Origin: Novosphingobium sp.
GTDB lineage: Bacteria > Pseudomonadota > Alphaproteobacteria > Sphingomonadales > Sphingomonadaceae
Length of the DNA: 64,000 bases
Direction: 5' to 3'
Assembly: GCA_026400375.1 (NCBI GenBank)
Contig: JAPLPG010000239.1
Coordinates: 52,134 to 116,133 of the forward strand
Made by a program: the position numbers and the translations under genes. The notes below the pieces were generated by a model. The model did no database searches. It had not been told where the DNA came from and saw nothing but the letters and a program-made list of their open reading frames with translations. Numbering within the stretch: the stretch's first letter is position 1; the number at the start of each line of letters is the position of its first letter. This document shows, piece after piece, positions 7,590 to 15,810 of this stretch.

Positions 7590-8203
7590 TCCGGGTTCTG
7601 AGAGGCCTGTGGCGCGGCGCGGGCATGAAGCCGATCCTTGGGCTGATTGGCATCATCGTGCTGCAGGCCGTGGCGATCTGGGCGATCACCGGCCAACGGA
7701 CCCGGTTGCAACGCTGGCAGGACGATGTCGCGCAGGCCACGCGCGATGCCGCCGATCATCCCAAGCTGGCGACCAGCGCCGTGCCTCAGCAAATCCGCAA
7801 TCTTGGCACTGCCATCACAAAAACGCGCAGCGCCATGTGGCAGGCCAAGGCCGAGGCCACGGCGGCAAAGCTGGCAGCTGACACAGCCAATGAAGCCCGC
7901 AGAAAGGATGCTGACTATGCGCTTTCCCCCGAACTGGAGCGCGGTTTGCGCCATGCCGATGCTTATGCTCGCGCTCAGCCTGTCACTGGCAGGATGCAGT
8001 GTGTTGCGCGAACCGGCGAAGTCGATCGAGGTGACGACAGGCGCGGCGATCTGCCCGGCACCGCCGATCCCACCTCGGTCGCTGACGGACCCGGTGCCGA
8101 ACCTGCCCTGGTATTCGTCCCCCGATCCGCGATCGACACCTGCACAACGTTGAAAGTCCGGCTCGACAATGCCCATGACTGGGCAGTTGGTCGCGGCCAG
8201 TGA
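7586..8203 (+). CDS. Rz-like inner-membrane spanin
   Basis: A 205-residue type II membrane protein: one N-terminal anchor (KPILGLIGIIVLQAVAIWAI) and a long periplasmic helical region (RTRLQRWQDDVAQATRDAA onward). This is the layout of i-spanins, which bridge to an outer-membrane lipoprotein and fuse the two membranes at lysis. A lipoprotein gene is nested in the +1 frame inside its 3' half. ATG 7586 overlaps the holin stop; ATG 7625 is an alternative. Confidence 0.78.
   Translation: MIRVLRGLWRGAGMKPILGLIGIIVLQAVAIWAITGQRTRLQRWQDDVAQATRDAADHPKLATSAVPQQIRNLGTAITKTRSAMWQAKAEATAAKLAADTANEARRKDADYALSPELERGLRHADAYARAQPVTGRMQCVARTGEVDRGDDRRGDLPGTADPTSVADGPGAEPALVFVPRSAIDTCTTLKVRLDNAHDWAVGRGQ
7917..8153 (+). 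CDS. Rz1-like outer-membrane spanin lipoprotein, nested in Rz gene
   Basis: A 78-residue lipoprotein read in a different frame within the Rz-like gene. The ATG at 7917 has AAGGA at 7904-7908; ATG 7908 in the same frame is an alternative. It has a hydrophobic signal and lipobox SLSLAGC with lipidation at C27, then a short proline-rich periplasmic part (CPAPPIPPRSL, PVPNLPW). The nested Rz/Rz1 layout is well known from lambda. No other frame here encodes a lipoprotein. Confidence 0.82.
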   Translation: MRFPPNWSAVCAMPMLMLALSLSLAGCSVLREPAKSIEVTTGAAICPAPPIPPRSLTDPVPNLPWYSSPDPRSTPAQR

Positions 8204-8430
8204 GAGTAACCGAACGCATGATCGAGGCGGCTGCCGAAATGGTGGACCGCGAGCGTGACAACGAGATTGCCCGCATTCAGGCCGAGCTTGCCGAAGAGGG
8301 CGAAGACTTCTGCATCGAGTGTGACGATCCGATCACGCCTGCCCGCAAGGCGGCGCTGCCTTCGGCGGAGCGGTGCATCCATTGCCAGGCAGAACATGAA
8401 AGGAAGGCGCGTGCAGCTCGCCACGGTTAG
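8200..8430 (+). CDS. TraR/DksA-type zinc-finger protein
   Basis: A 76-residue protein with a helical N-terminus and a C4 zinc finger: C38 and C41 (CIEC) and C59 and C62 (CIHC). This is the short TraR-like form, which can enter the RNA polymerase secondary channel and change promoter output without ppGpp. Many Mu-like phages carry one here, between lysis genes and DUF2730. The GTG start overlaps the spanin stop (GTGA). Confidence 0.88.
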   Translation: MRVTERMIEAAAEMVDRERDNEIARIQAELAEEGEDFCIECDDPITPARKAALPSAERCIHCQAEHERKARAARHG

Positions 8431-8770
8431 TCAATGGGTTTCGATTGTGGCGCTGCTGATTAGCATCGGCAATGTTTTGTGGGCGTGGTTCTCTCGCCCG
8501 GCGCGCGATCTGGGCACCCGCCTTGATCAGCACCGCACCGAAACCGACAAGCGGTTCGATGAAACCGAGATGCGGATCGATACCGCCTATGAGGGGCTTA
8601 AAGGCCACGACCGGCGCATCCAGCGGGTTGAGGACGATCTGCGCCACTTCCCGACGAAGGACGATCTGCAGGAGCTGGAGGTCAAGGTGATCGCCATCAA
8701 GACCGAGCTGGATATCGTGGCCAAGGTGGTTGGCCGGATCGACGATTTTTTGCGGAGCACGAAACCGTGA
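8411..8770 (+). CDS. DUF2730 family phage protein
   Basis: A 119-residue protein with one N-terminal transmembrane helix (VSIVALLISIGNVLWAWF) and a long charged coiled coil (TRLDQHRTETDKRFDETE, then HDRRIQRVEDDLRHFPTKDDLQEL). This is the DUF2730 layout common in transposable phages just before DUF3486; function unknown. GTG 8411 is chosen for the AGGAAGG at 8400-8406; an ATG at 8399 in frame is possible. It overlaps both neighbours. Confidence 0.8.
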   Translation: MQLATVSQWVSIVALLISIGNVLWAWFSRPARDLGTRLDQHRTETDKRFDETEMRIDTAYEGLKGHDRRIQRVEDDLRHFPTKDDLQELEVKVIAIKTELDIVAKVVGRIDDFLRSTKP

Positions 8771-9078
8771 GCAGCTATGAACAGAAGTGTCAGGAAGACG
8801 CCCGGCTTGCCATTCTTGCCGAATTGGCAGCGCAGCGTGATGCCACGCTGAACAGCCGATCGTTGGCCACGCTGGTTGACCAGGTCGTGCCACGCAAGCC
8901 ACCCGAATGGGTGGAGACCCAGATCGACTGGCTGGAGAGCATGGGCGCGATCAGCGTTACCCGTTCGAACCTGCCCGGCCTTGGCCCGGTGTCGATCGCC
9001 ACGATCAAGCAGCTCGGGCGCAATCACGTTGACCGCCGTCTCATCATCCACGGCGTGACTGTTCCTGCAGACCTGTGA
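8767..9078 (+). CDS. winged-helix phage protein, VpaChn25_0724-like
   Basis: A 103-residue protein with the pattern of a small conserved family of Mu-like phages: QEDARLAILAELAAQRDATLNSRSL, then VETQIDWLESMGAISV, and a C-terminal basic strand. This reads as a winged helix with an ArsR-like order of helices and could bind DNA. In related phages it always lies just upstream of DUF3486. The GTG start overlaps the previous stop. Confidence 0.78.
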   Translation: MSSYEQKCQEDARLAILAELAAQRDATLNSRSLATLVDQVVPRKPPEWVETQIDWLESMGAISVTRSNLPGLGPVSIATIKQLGRNHVDRRLIIHGVTVPADL

Positions 9079-9737
9079 TGAGCGAGGAAACGCCCTCCGG
9101 CCCACAGGCCAACCCGCAAGACAGCCGCCGCGCCGGTCGCGGGCGGCTCTCGTCGATCGAGATGCTGCCCGAGGAGTGCGACGAGGATATCGCCTGGGCC
9201 AATACCGAGCTGCGCGAAAAGAAGATGCCGCAGACCGAAATCCTGCGGCAGTTCAATGCGCGGCTTGCTGATCGCGGGCTGAAGGGCATCAGCAAGGGTG
9301 CCTTCAGCCGCTGGTCGGTGCGCGTGGCGATCGAGATGCGCAAGCTGGACGCGAGCCGCCAGATCATGGACGTGGTGTTGCAGCGGCTTGAGCCGGGCGA
9401 GCGCAGCGACAGTATGATCGCGGCAACCGAGCTGCTGAAGTATCGCATCCTTGAACAGGTCATGGCCGAGGATGAGCCGGACCCCAAGCTGCTGCTGAAC
9501 GCCACGCTGGCGCTGCAGCGCCTTTCAGCCACCGCCGCGCGCGAGGCCGAAGTGCAGCGCCGTGACAAGCGCGACCAGCAGGCCGAGGCAGAGCGGCAGG
9601 CCGAGCAGGACAAGCAGGCGCGGGCCGAAGCCGAGGCGGCGACTGCGGAGCAGGTTGCGAAGATCGCCAGCGAAGCGGGCCTCAATGCCGAGCGCATCGC
9701 CGCGATCCGGCGTGGCGTGCTGGGGTTGGCGGGATGA
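9078..9737 (+). CDS. DUF3486 protein, Mu gp27-like (probable small terminase)
   Basis: A 219-residue protein. The N-terminal part contains the DUF3486 block LPEECDEDIAWANTELREKKMPQTEILRQFNARL followed by a helix-turn-helix (KGISKGAFSRW). The C-terminal third is a highly charged Ala/Glu/Arg coiled coil (EVQRRDKRDQQAEAERQAE). In Mu gp27 holds this place and is thought to act as the DNA-recognising packaging subunit. ATG 9078 is in TGATG overlap; GTG 9075 is an alternative. Unlike in Mu, four small genes separate it from the large terminase. Confidence 0.82.
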   Translation: MSEETPSGPQANPQDSRRAGRGRLSSIEMLPEECDEDIAWANTELREKKMPQTEILRQFNARLADRGLKGISKGAFSRWSVRVAIEMRKLDASRQIMDVVLQRLEPGERSDSMIAATELLKYRILEQVMAEDEPDPKLLLNATLALQRLSATAAREAEVQRRDKRDQQAEAERQAEQDKQARAEAEAATAEQVAKIASEAGLNAERIAAIRRGVLGLAG

Positions 9738-10042
9738 AGCGCCACGCCCCATCACGACGCGGCACCGGCAAGTTGGTGCGGTCACAGCTCCAGATTACGC
9801 CGGAGCTGCAGGCTTTCGCACGGGACAACTATCCGATCCCGGAAGGCGTGAAGGTGTGGCAGGCGTTCGCCTGGAGCGATACTGCCGGATATCGGCGTCG
9901 CGTGCGGTTCTATTGCGACGACGGGCTGCAGATCGACGGCACTTTCAGTGCTGCGCGAGCGGATGGCACCGGCTTAATGGTGCAGTACATCGGCAACTTC
10001 CGCATGAAGTGGAACCTGATCGCGCGGAAGGAACCCGCGTGA
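9734..10042 (+). CDS. hypothetical phage protein between terminase subunit genes
   Basis: A 102-residue basic protein of unknown family (LQITPELQAFARDNYPIPEGVKVWQAF, then RRVRFYCDDGLQIDGTF). ATG 9734 overlaps the DUF3486 stop and its own stop overlaps the next GTG. It is the first of four small genes inserted between the presumed small and large terminase genes. Confidence 0.6.
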   Translation: MKRHAPSRRGTGKLVRSQLQITPELQAFARDNYPIPEGVKVWQAFAWSDTAGYRRRVRFYCDDGLQIDGTFSAARADGTGLMVQYIGNFRMKWNLIARKEPA

Positions 10043-10377
10043 AAGCCATCGCCGCCATCGACTTCGCGTGCAATGACCCGAGCAACGGCCTGTTCAATGG
10101 CCGCGCCGGTTCGGCAATGTTCGGCGATGTCGAAATCGAGGCCCCGATCTGGGAGGGCTATCGGTTCTCCGAGCTGCAGATGGAGCCAGATTTTGCGATC
10201 CGGCTGCACAGGATGACCTTCAAGGTCAAGGGCAAGCGCGAGTGGGTCGGAAACTGGTGTTGGAACCGGTACTTCCTGCCCCGCGCCGACATGAAGCGAC
10301 TGCTGTTCTGCCTGCGCCGCAATGGCTGGCGCGTCACCTGTGGGCCTTCGCATTTCTGTCAATGGTGGAACGCATGA
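10039..10377 (+). CDS. hypothetical phage protein
   Basis: A 112-residue protein from GTG 10039 (GTGA overlap). It is rich in aromatic residues and Trp near the C-terminus (KREWVGNWCWNRYFLPRADMKRLLFCLRRNGWRVTCG). No recognised domain. The RRADMKRLL-type region may be a nucleic-acid binding helix, but this is speculative. Second gene of the inter-terminase cluster. Confidence 0.6.
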   Translation: MKAIAAIDFACNDPSNGLFNGRAGSAMFGDVEIEAPIWEGYRFSELQMEPDFAIRLHRMTFKVKGKREWVGNWCWNRYFLPRADMKRLLFCLRRNGWRVTCGPSHFCQWWNA

Positions 10378-10694
10378 CTGATCAGCAAGCGCCCAGCTGC
10401 TCCGACTGCACGTATTGCTCGCATGGTTGGTGCGTCCGTTCCATTGGGCGGCACTTCAGTGTGGGCAGCAACAGTTATCGCAGCCGGTTGAACGTGAGCT
10501 GCGCGCACGAGCGTTCCAGCGAGCGCACGTTGACTGGGCGCTGGAAGTGCGGGCCGAGCGGGCGCTACTTCGAGTCGAACGGCATCGACCTGCCGATGCG
10601 AGGCATGACCGGCACCGTGATCATTGACGAAGCTGCAGCGTTCCCGCGCGTGCATGACACCGTGGCCGACAGCGACGGGGATGATGGCGCATGA
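10374..10694 (+). CDS. cysteine-rich hypothetical phage protein
   Basis: A 106-residue protein from ATG 10374 (ATGA overlap). The N-terminal half holds clustered cysteines (PSCSDCTYCSHGWC, then VSCAHERS and KCGPSG), suggesting a metal-binding knuckle. The tail is acidic (VADSDGDDGA). I do not recognise the family. Third gene of the inter-terminase cluster; overlaps the next gene by 4 bases. Confidence 0.6.
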   Translation: MTDQQAPSCSDCTYCSHGWCVRSIGRHFSVGSNSYRSRLNVSCAHERSSERTLTGRWKCGPSGRYFESNGIDLPMRGMTGTVIIDEAAAFPRVHDTVADSDGDDGA

Positions 10695-10984
10695 AACTGC
10701 CCGATGATCTTCTTCTGTCTGCACTGGCCAAATGGAGGGATGATCTTGCCCAAGAGGCAGCCGCGCGCGGTGAAGAAATGTTCATGGGTCTTCCTGACAT
10801 TTGGTACGGGAACCCGCACTGGTTTTGCATCAACGGTCACGTTTCGCAGGTGGTCCTTCGTCGTGAAGGCGGGCCGTCTCGTTGCTTGGCTTGCAGGGGT
10901 GTCGTTTTCATCGGACCCGCTCTGTCAGAAGAAGACTTTGCACCCGTGCTTGCTGAAATCGCACAAAGAGTAGCAGGCGCATGA
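10691..10984 (+). CDS. small hypothetical protein with possible zinc ribbon
   Basis: A 97-residue protein from ATG 10691. It has an N-terminal helix (LLLSALAKWRDDLAQEAAARGEE) and a putative ribbon made of WFCINGH and RCLAC. Family not recognised. Its stop overlaps the ATG of the large terminase gene, so it is translationally coupled to it. Confidence 0.6.
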   Translation: MKLPDDLLLSALAKWRDDLAQEAAARGEEMFMGLPDIWYGNPHWFCINGHVSQVVLRREGGPSRCLACRGVVFIGPALSEEDFAPVLAEIAQRVAGA

Positions 10985-12732
10985 CCGGCGCTTTCAAGAA
11001 AGCGATGGCGGCAGGCGCAGCTATGGCGACTGTGCTGGCATCGGGCCAGCAGGGCGTGGAGCCGGTGCTGGCGCGCGATCCGGCGTTGTTGCCGCAGGAG
11101 TTGCCGCGCGGCGCGGAGATACCGCAGGACCTCGACCCGCTGGCCGACGGCGTTCTGATGAAACATCAGCGCGAGTGGCTGGAGGACAAGAGCGATCTGA
11201 AGATCGCCAAGAAGGGACGGCGCACCGGCATCACCTTTGCCGAGGAGCTGGACGATACGCTGATCGCCGCCGCTGCCCGATCGGCGGGTGGCGACAACGT
11301 GTTCTACATCGGGGACACGAAGGACAAGGGCCGCGAGTTCATTTCCTATGTCGCGCACTTTGCCAAGACAGTGGCGAAGGAGCTGGCCGAGATCGAGGAG
11401 TTCGTCTTTGCCGACGAGCGCGTCGATGAAGCGACCGGCGAGGTCAAGACCCGCGATATCAGCGCCTTCCGCATCCGCTTTGCATCGGGCTTTCGCGTAG
11501 AGGCGCTGTCATCGCGCCCGGAAAATATTCGAGGGCTCCAGGGCGTTGTCGTGATCGATGAGGCTGCATTCCACGACAACGTGCGCGCCGTGATCGACGC
11601 GGTGAACGCGCTGCTGATCTGGGGCGGCAAAATCCGCGTGATCAGCAGCCCCAACGGCGTGCTCAACCCGTTCGAGGAACTGTGCAGCGAAGCGCTGGCA
11701 GGCAAGAACGGCTTCAAGGTGCATTTCATCCCCTTCTCAGCAGCGGTTGAGAACGGCCTGTTCCGCCGTGTCTGTCTGATGAAGGGCAAGACCTGGTCGC
11801 CCGAGGCCGAGGCGGAATGGGAAGCCAAAATCCGCAGCGCCTATGGCACGCGCACCGCGCAGATGCGGCAGGAGCTGGACGCGATCCCCGCCGATGCTGT
11901 CGGCGCGGCGTTGCCCCGCGTGGTGATCGAGCGCGCGGCGAAGGCCGGGCCGATTGTGGTGCGGTACTTCCTGCCCGACAGCTTCAAGATGGCCGAGAAG
12001 AAGCTGCGGACGGCGCTGGTCGAGGAATGGCTGCGCGCGGAGATCGCACCGCGCCTTGCGGCACTGGACAAGCGCCGCCGCCATGACTTCGGCTTCGACT
12101 TCGCGCGCAGTGGCGACGGATCGGACCTGATCATCCAGGAGCTGGGGCAGGACCTGACGCGGCGCTGGAAACTGGTCATCGAAATGCGCAACGTGCCGTT
12201 CGAAACCCAGAAGCAAATCCTGTTCTTCGTGGTGACGCGGCTGCCCCGCTTCGGGCATGGCGCGCTCGACGCCACGGGCAACGGTGCATACCTTGCCGAA
12301 GTGGCGGCGCAGAAATTTGGCGCGCGGATCAGCGAGATCAAGCTTTCGACCGAGTGGTATCGCGAGAACGCCACGCCCTATATCGATGCCTTTGGCGACG
12401 AGACGCTGGAGATCGCCACGGATGACGACGTGATCCGCGATCAGCAGGCGCTGCAGTATGTCAACGGCGTGGTGAAAGTGCCGGACGATCTGCACTATCC
12501 GGGCAGCGACGGGCACATGCGCCACGGCGATACCGGCATTGCCGGGATGCTCGCCTGGTACGCCTCGCGGCAGGGCGCGGTGTCCTATGGCTATGAGCCG
12601 GTCGGCCAGGCACGGCGCGACCCGTTCGACGATGCCTATGACGACTTTGGCGACGACGATGACGAGAGCCGCCGCGATCCGTGGCGGCAACCCCTTGGTG
12701 CTGGATTGCGCGGGCGCGGGGGAATGATCTGA
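10981..12732 (+). CDS. terminase large subunit, Mu gp28-like
   Basis: A 583-residue DNA-packaging motor with ATPase and nuclease halves. The Walker A-like loop is KKGRRTGIT (residues 77-85), as in Mu gp28-type terminases, where an arginine-rich loop replaces the classical P-loop. Walker B is VVVIDEAA (D193, E194). The C-terminal RNase H-like nuclease includes FGFDFARSGDGSD (D373) and later GALDATGNGAYLAE. The very acidic C-terminus (DDAYDDFGDDDDESRR) may dock the portal encoded next. It overlaps the preceding small gene. Confidence 0.92.
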   Translation: MTGAFKKAMAAGAAMATVLASGQQGVEPVLARDPALLPQELPRGAEIPQDLDPLADGVLMKHQREWLEDKSDLKIAKKGRRTGITFAEELDDTLIAAAARSAGGDNVFYIGDTKDKGREFISYVAHFAKTVAKELAEIEEFVFADERVDEATGEVKTRDISAFRIRFASGFRVEALSSRPENIRGLQGVVVIDEAAFHDNVRAVIDAVNALLIWGGKIRVISSPNGVLNPFEELCSEALAGKNGFKVHFIPFSAAVENGLFRRVCLMKGKTWSPEAEAEWEAKIRSAYGTRTAQMRQELDAIPADAVGAALPRVVIERAAKAGPIVVRYFLPDSFKMAEKKLRTALVEEWLRAEIAPRLAALDKRRRHDFGFDFARSGDGSDLIIQELGQDLTRRWKLVIEMRNVPFETQKQILFFVVTRLPRFGHGALDATGNGAYLAEVAAQKFGARISEIKLSTEWYRENATPYIDAFGDETLEIATDDDVIRDQQALQYVNGVVKVPDDLHYPGSDGHMRHGDTGIAGMLAWYASRQGAVSYGYEPVGQARRDPFDDAYDDFGDDDDESRRDPWRQPLGAGLRGRGGMI

Positions 12733-12745
12733 TGAGGAACTGCAC

Positions 12746-14347
12746 ATGACCGGGCTGGTGGATCAATACGGGCAACCGCTACGGCGTGAATTGCTGACCC
12801 GCGAGATCGGCGGTGCGACCGTGGGCGGTGTGCGCTCACCGATTACGGGTTATCCAGCCAATGGCCTGAACCCCACGCGCCTGGCCGAGCTGTTGCGCGC
12901 CGCCGATTATGGCGAGCCGCTGGAATACTTCGAATTGGCCGAGCTGATCGAGGAGCGCGACTTGCATTATGCAGGCGTGCTGGGCACCCGCAAGCGCAGC
13001 GTGAGCCAGATCGATATCACGGTCGAAGCGGCCAGTGACGATGCTGAGGACGTGCGCCGGGCCGACATGGTGCGCGAATGGCTGAAGCGCGACGAGCTGG
13101 CTGACGAAGTGTTCGACATCATGGATGCTGTCGGCAAGGGCGTGAGCTTTACCGAGATCGTCTGGGACACGAGCGGCAAGGATTACTGGCCGAAGAGGTT
13201 GGAATGGCGTGATCCGCGCTGGTTCACGTTTGATCGCACGACGATGCGGCAGCCGATGTTGCGCGGCGGACTGGACGGCAACTCCATTGCCGAGCCGCTA
13301 CCTGCGTTCCGTTTCATCTATGCCCAGATCAAGGCCAAATCCGGTCTGCCGGTGCGATCGGGCATTGCGCGGATTGCGGCCTGGGCGTGGATGTTCAAGG
13401 CGTTCACGCAGCGCGACTGGGCGATCTTCGTGCAGACCTATGGCCAGCCCGTGCGCATTGGTAAGTTCCACGAAGGCGCGACGAAGGAAGACAAGGGGAC
13501 GCTGTTCCGGGCGGTGGCCAACATCGCAGGCGATTGCGCGGCGATTATCCCGGCATCGATGTCGATCGACTTCATCGAATCGAGCAACGTCACAGCCGGG
13601 GCCGAGCTTTATGAGCGCCGCGCCGACTGGCTTGACCGGCAGGTATCGAAGGCGGTTGTCGGGCAGACGGGCACGACGGACAGCAAGCAGGGCGGATTGG
13701 GCGATGGCGGAAATCAGGTCCACGAAGGCGTGCGCGAAGATATCGAGACAGCCGACTGCAAGGCCGTTTCTGCCGTGCTCAATCGCGATCTTGTGCGCCC
13801 GTGGATGGACATCCAGTTCGGCCCATCGAAATCCTACCCGCGACTGGTCATTGCGCGCCCCAAGCAGGAAGACATCAAGCAGCTTACGGAAAGCCTGAAA
13901 GTCTTCGTGCCGATGGGCCTGAAAGTGCAGGCTTCGGAGATCCGCGACAAGCTGGGGCTTTCCGATCCCGACGAGGGTGCCGAAGTGCTGCACGCACCTT
14001 CTGAAGCTTTGCCGCCTGCAGGCGATACCGTTCCACCCGTTCGGGTCCCGCCCGTTCCCGCTCTTCAAAGCCAGCAGGCACCTAAATCGACGCCAGCGCA
14101 TCCTGCAGCGCAGATCGCGGTTGCAGCTGCAGGCCAGAGCGCTGCCGCGATCGAGGCGATGGTTGCGGCGATCGAGACCATGCTCGGCAAGGCCAGTGAC
14201 TTGGGCGAGTTTCGCCTGATGCTGGCGAGCGCTTTCCCGGACATCGACGCCTCGCAACTGGCGCAATCGGTGGCGCAGAGCATTGCGGTGGCGCACCTGG
14301 CTGGCCGGTCCGATCTGGTGGAAGAAAGCGACGGGGGCGACCAGTGA
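12746..14347 (+). CDS. portal protein, DUF935 / Mu gp29-like
   Basis: A 533-residue portal protein forming the ring at the capsid vertex through which DNA passes. DUF935 features seen: LAELLRAADYGEPLEYFELAELIEERDLHYAGVLGTRKRSV, VSFTEIVWDTSG, and the DWAIFVQTYGQPVRIGKF block. The C-terminal 100 residues are Ala/Gln/Pro-rich. Order terminase, portal, MuF is that of Mu. The stop overlaps the GTG of a 44-codon frame. Confidence 0.93.
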   Translation: MTGLVDQYGQPLRRELLTREIGGATVGGVRSPITGYPANGLNPTRLAELLRAADYGEPLEYFELAELIEERDLHYAGVLGTRKRSVSQIDITVEAASDDAEDVRRADMVREWLKRDELADEVFDIMDAVGKGVSFTEIVWDTSGKDYWPKRLEWRDPRWFTFDRTTMRQPMLRGGLDGNSIAEPLPAFRFIYAQIKAKSGLPVRSGIARIAAWAWMFKAFTQRDWAIFVQTYGQPVRIGKFHEGATKEDKGTLFRAVANIAGDCAAIIPASMSIDFIESSNVTAGAELYERRADWLDRQVSKAVVGQTGTTDSKQGGLGDGGNQVHEGVREDIETADCKAVSAVLNRDLVRPWMDIQFGPSKSYPRLVIARPKQEDIKQLTESLKVFVPMGLKVQASEIRDKLGLSDPDEGAEVLHAPSEALPPAGDTVPPVRVPPVPALQSQQAPKSTPAHPAAQIAVAAAGQSAAAIEAMVAAIETMLGKASDLGEFRLMLASAFPDIDASQLAQSVAQSIAVAHLAGRSDLVEESDGGDQ

Positions 14348-14478
14348 CGGACCCTTGCAAATTTTGCCCTGTGAGGCCTGTGGGGTGCATGGGGGCCACG
14401 CTTCCCCGCAAAAGCGGCGGACCTCACCTCTTAGACCCTCTTAAATCGCCATTTGAGGCAATCGGGGGGCAAGGGTGA
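14344..14478 (+). CDS. 44-residue cysteine-bearing ORF bridging portal and MuF genes
   Basis: A short frame from GTG 14344 to TGA 14476-14478, too short for usual ORF lists. Both ends use the GTGA overlap seen across this operon: its start overlaps the portal stop and its stop overlaps the MuF start at 14475. It encodes MTDPCKFCPVRPVGCMG followed by a short tail, with CxxC and a third Cys. It fills an otherwise unexplained 127-base gap. It may be a real small protein or a ribosome bridge that couples translation. Function unknown. Confidence 0.45.
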   Translation: MTDPCKFCPVRPVGCMGATLPRKSGGPHLLDPLKSPFEAIGGQG

Positions 14479-15731
14479 GTCATCCATCTGCAGTATCAGG
14501 CGTGTTCGGACAGCCCTTCCCTGAACAGGTCGCATTCTTCCGCAACAAGCTGGGCAATCTCATCCCGACCGCGCGATGGGATGATATCGAGGGCGCGGCG
14601 CATGACCAGGGCTTCATGGTGGCAGGTGCGGCAAAGGCCGATTTGCTGACCGATCTTGCGACGGCGACCGACAAGTTCATATCCGAGGGGCGCGGGATCG
14701 AAGAATTCCGGCGCGACTTCAAATCCATCGTGGCAAAGAACGGGTGGACCGGATGGACCGGCGAAGGGTCGGTCAAGGGCGAGGCCTGGCGCGTGGGCGT
14801 CATCTACCGGACTAACATGTACACCAGCTATTCAGCAGGGCGGTTCGCGCAGCTTCAGGCGGGGAACTTTGCCTTCTGGGTCTATCGCCACGGTGCCAGC
14901 CAGGAACCGCGCGTTGAGCACCTTTCGTGGAACGGGATCGCGCTGGAGCCTTCGCACGTTTTCTGGATAACGCACTACCCGCCCAGCGATTGGGGTTGTT
15001 CGTGCTATGTCGTGGGCGCGCGGACAGCTGCTGGCGTGAAGCGAATGGGCGGTGATCCTGACAAGAAGCTGCCTGCCAACTGGAATGCGCGCGATCCGAA
15101 GACCGGTGCGCCGGTTGGTATTGGCCGTGGCTGGGACTATGCACCCGGCGCAAGTGTGGCCGAGGTTGTCCAGGCAATGGCTGCCAAGGTGCGCAACTGG
15201 GACTATGTTATTGCCAAGGCGTTCATGGATGCCCTGCCTCGCGCGCAGGCCGATGCCTTGTCTGACACCTACCGCGCGCTGCCATCGACTGCGGATGATG
15301 CGCGGCGGTTCGCCCAGGCAATTGCCGATGGCAGGCCACCCGCGCTGGATGCGCCCGTGCGCACGCTGGGTACGGTGCCCGCGCGCGATGAGGCCAAGAT
15401 ATCCGAGCTGATCGGCGAGGCTATTGAGGGCTTTGACTACAGGCTTGCGCGCAATTCGGTGGGCCACACATTCAACGAGCATGGCAATCAGGCGGTGGAA
15501 GCTTTGCGAGGGCAACGGGCGGTTACCGCCGAGGACTTTGCAGCGCTCCCACAAATCCTGTCCCGACCCGACACGATCACCGGACCTGACACGTCGAACA
15601 TCGATGAGACGCTGGTGCATTTCACCAAGATCATCGACGGGGAACGGTTCACAGCCACGATGGCAATAAATCGTTCCCGGCGTTCGCTCACGCTCAAGAC
15701 GATGTACGTTCACCCTGGACGAGGAAAGTGA
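14475..15731 (+). CDS. MuF-type minor head protein with C-terminal nuclease-like (PBECR-type) domain
   Basis: A 418-residue protein. The N-terminal about 280 residues are the Mu protein F / gp30 family, a minor head protein thought to sit at the portal and be ejected or cleaved (FPEQVAFFRNKL, VIYRTNMYTSYSAGRF, WITHYPPSDWGCSCYV). Residues from about 325 to the end form an extra domain (VGHTFNEHG, H331; RGQRAVTAEDFAALPQIL; LVHFTKIIDGERFTATMAI). This matches the layout of phage Barnase-EndoU-ColicinE5/D-RelE-like nucleases often fused to MuF. It may be an injected RNase effector. That role is inference. Confidence 0.85.
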   Translation: MSHPSAVSGVFGQPFPEQVAFFRNKLGNLIPTARWDDIEGAAHDQGFMVAGAAKADLLTDLATATDKFISEGRGIEEFRRDFKSIVAKNGWTGWTGEGSVKGEAWRVGVIYRTNMYTSYSAGRFAQLQAGNFAFWVYRHGASQEPRVEHLSWNGIALEPSHVFWITHYPPSDWGCSCYVVGARTAAGVKRMGGDPDKKLPANWNARDPKTGAPVGIGRGWDYAPGASVAEVVQAMAAKVRNWDYVIAKAFMDALPRAQADALSDTYRALPSTADDARRFAQAIADGRPPALDAPVRTLGTVPARDEAKISELIGEAIEGFDYRLARNSVGHTFNEHGNQAVEALRGQRAVTAEDFAALPQILSRPDTITGPDTSNIDETLVHFTKIIDGERFTATMAINRSRRSLTLKTMYVHPGRGK

Positions 15732-15810
15732 CGCGCCCCTGCTTTAACGTCCATGCCGTTCCCCCACCTGATGGGGGCAAGCAATGCTCGCGTCGGGGAG
15801 TTTTATAGCG

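Noticed and set aside
15755..15779. CCCCCA/TGGGGG hairpin upstream of the gpG-like gene as a terminator
   Set aside because: Only six base pairs and no T-run, and it lies inside a transcription unit, so it was not listed.
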